NCBI GenBank assembly: GCA_023392205.1
Contig: JAEVZN010000140.1
Span: 1 to 8,630 of the forward strand
Length of the DNA: 8,630 nt
DNA from: Pseudomonadota bacterium
GTDB taxonomy: Bacteria > Pseudomonadota > Alphaproteobacteria > Rhizobiales > Xanthobacteraceae
Reading direction: 5' to 3'
Numbering within the stretch: position 1 is the first letter of the stretch; the number at the start of each line of letters is the position of its first letter. The position numbers and the translations under genes are program-made. Under the pieces are notes generated by a model. That model saw only the letters and a list, made by a program, of their open reading frames with translations. It was not told the origin of the DNA and searched no databases. Shown here one piece after another: positions 8,433-8,630 of the stretch.

Positions 8433-8630
8433 TCAGCGCCCCTCGCCCATGCTTTCGATCGCCTTCGCGCCGGCCATGACCGACACGACGATGTTCTGAT
8501 ATCCGGTGCAGCGGCAGATATTGCCTTCGAGCCAATGCCGCACATCCATTTCACTGGGCTTTGGCTTGCGGCTGACCAGATCGAGCGCGCTCATGATCAT
8601 GCCCGGTGTGCAGAAACCGCATTGCAGACC
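8433..8630 (-). CDS. Molybdenum hydroxylase [2Fe-2S] small subunit (CoxS type), 5' end outside window
   Basis: Only the C-terminal 65 residues are present; the frame is open at the right edge. In this family the small subunit carries two [2Fe-2S] clusters that pass electrons from the molybdenum centre to FAD. The visible part is the helical second-cluster domain, with the CxxC pair in [13 protein letters not shown] and the CxC pair in [13 protein letters not shown], which supply the four cysteine ligands. It ends at TGA 8433-8435, one base before the large-subunit ATG, so the order is small then large. The plant-type first-cluster domain would lie beyond 8630. No FAD (medium) subunit gene is visible; it may be upstream outside the window, or may have been lost at the junction near 6190. 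Confidence 0.95.
   Translation of the reverse strand, partial: GLQCGFCTPGMIMSALDLVSRKPKPSEMDVRHWLEGNICRCTGYQNIVVSVMAGAKAIESMGEGR
8439..8444 (-). promoter_or_regulatory. Shine-Dalgarno of the large subunit inside the small-subunit gene
   Basis: GAGGGG lies in the last codons of the small-subunit gene, 7 nt before ATG 8431 (GAGGGGCGCTGACATG). It decides the large-subunit start, since stop and start are separated by a single base. Confidence 0.65.

Noticed and set aside
8432..8554. N-terminal extension of the large subunit to 8554
   Set aside because: This stretch encodes the [2Fe-2S] small subunit in another frame ([10 protein letters not shown]). The start at 8431 has a good Shine-Dalgarno sequence and matches the family start.
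6164..8630. Aerobic carbon monoxide dehydrogenase (CoxSL)
   Set aside because: The active-site loop is AYRGAGR and lacks the copper-binding cysteine of AYRCSFR.
1..8630. Mobile elements, CRISPR arrays, tRNA or rRNA genes, phage or defence systems
   Set aside because: None seen. Apart from 90 bp, nearly every base is accounted for by metabolic and regulatory genes, with no transposase, integrase, repeat array or RNA-gene signature.

Overview
This is a GC-rich bacterial window with strong G/C bias at third codon positions. Gene content and style suggest a proteobacterium, most likely an alphaproteobacterium of the Rhizobiales/Hyphomicrobiales type; that placement is inference, because no rRNA or marker gene is present. 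There are six genes, two of them cut by the window edges. I see no tRNA, rRNA, CRISPR array, insertion sequence or origin.

Layout. From 5294 leftward on the minus strand runs a tight three-gene operon: an amidase-signature hydrolase (3894-5294), a HyuA-type ATP-dependent hydantoinase/oxoprolinase subunit (1809-3881) and its partner HyuB (1801 to the left edge, open at base 1). The gaps are 12 and 7 bp, and each downstream Shine-Dalgarno sequence overlaps the preceding stop codon. A 90-bp intergenic region (5295-5384) separates the amidase from a divergent LysR-type regulator (5385-6293, plus strand). On the right, also on the minus strand, are the large subunit of a xanthine dehydrogenase/CoxL-type molybdenum hydroxylase (6164-8431) and the end of its [2Fe-2S] small subunit (8433 to the right edge), separated by one base.

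How the genes may work together. A molybdenum hydroxylase that adds oxygen next to a ring nitrogen, an ATP-dependent lactam/cyclic-imide hydrolase (HyuAB) and an amidase form a logical catabolic sequence: aromatic or unsaturated N-heterocycle, then lactam, then ring opening, then removal of an amide nitrogen. The LysR regulator between them is the obvious candidate controller. The substrate cannot be read from the sequence. The large subunit carries AYRGAGR rather than the AYRCSFR loop of true CO dehydrogenase, so CO oxidation is unlikely.

Most notable feature. The LysR gene and the molybdenum hydroxylase large-subunit gene run into each other tail to tail. Each appears to lose its normal C-terminus at the same point (about 6186-6193), and each then reads into the antisense of the other. 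This looks like a deletion, real or an assembly artefact, that removed both 3' ends and whatever lay between them.
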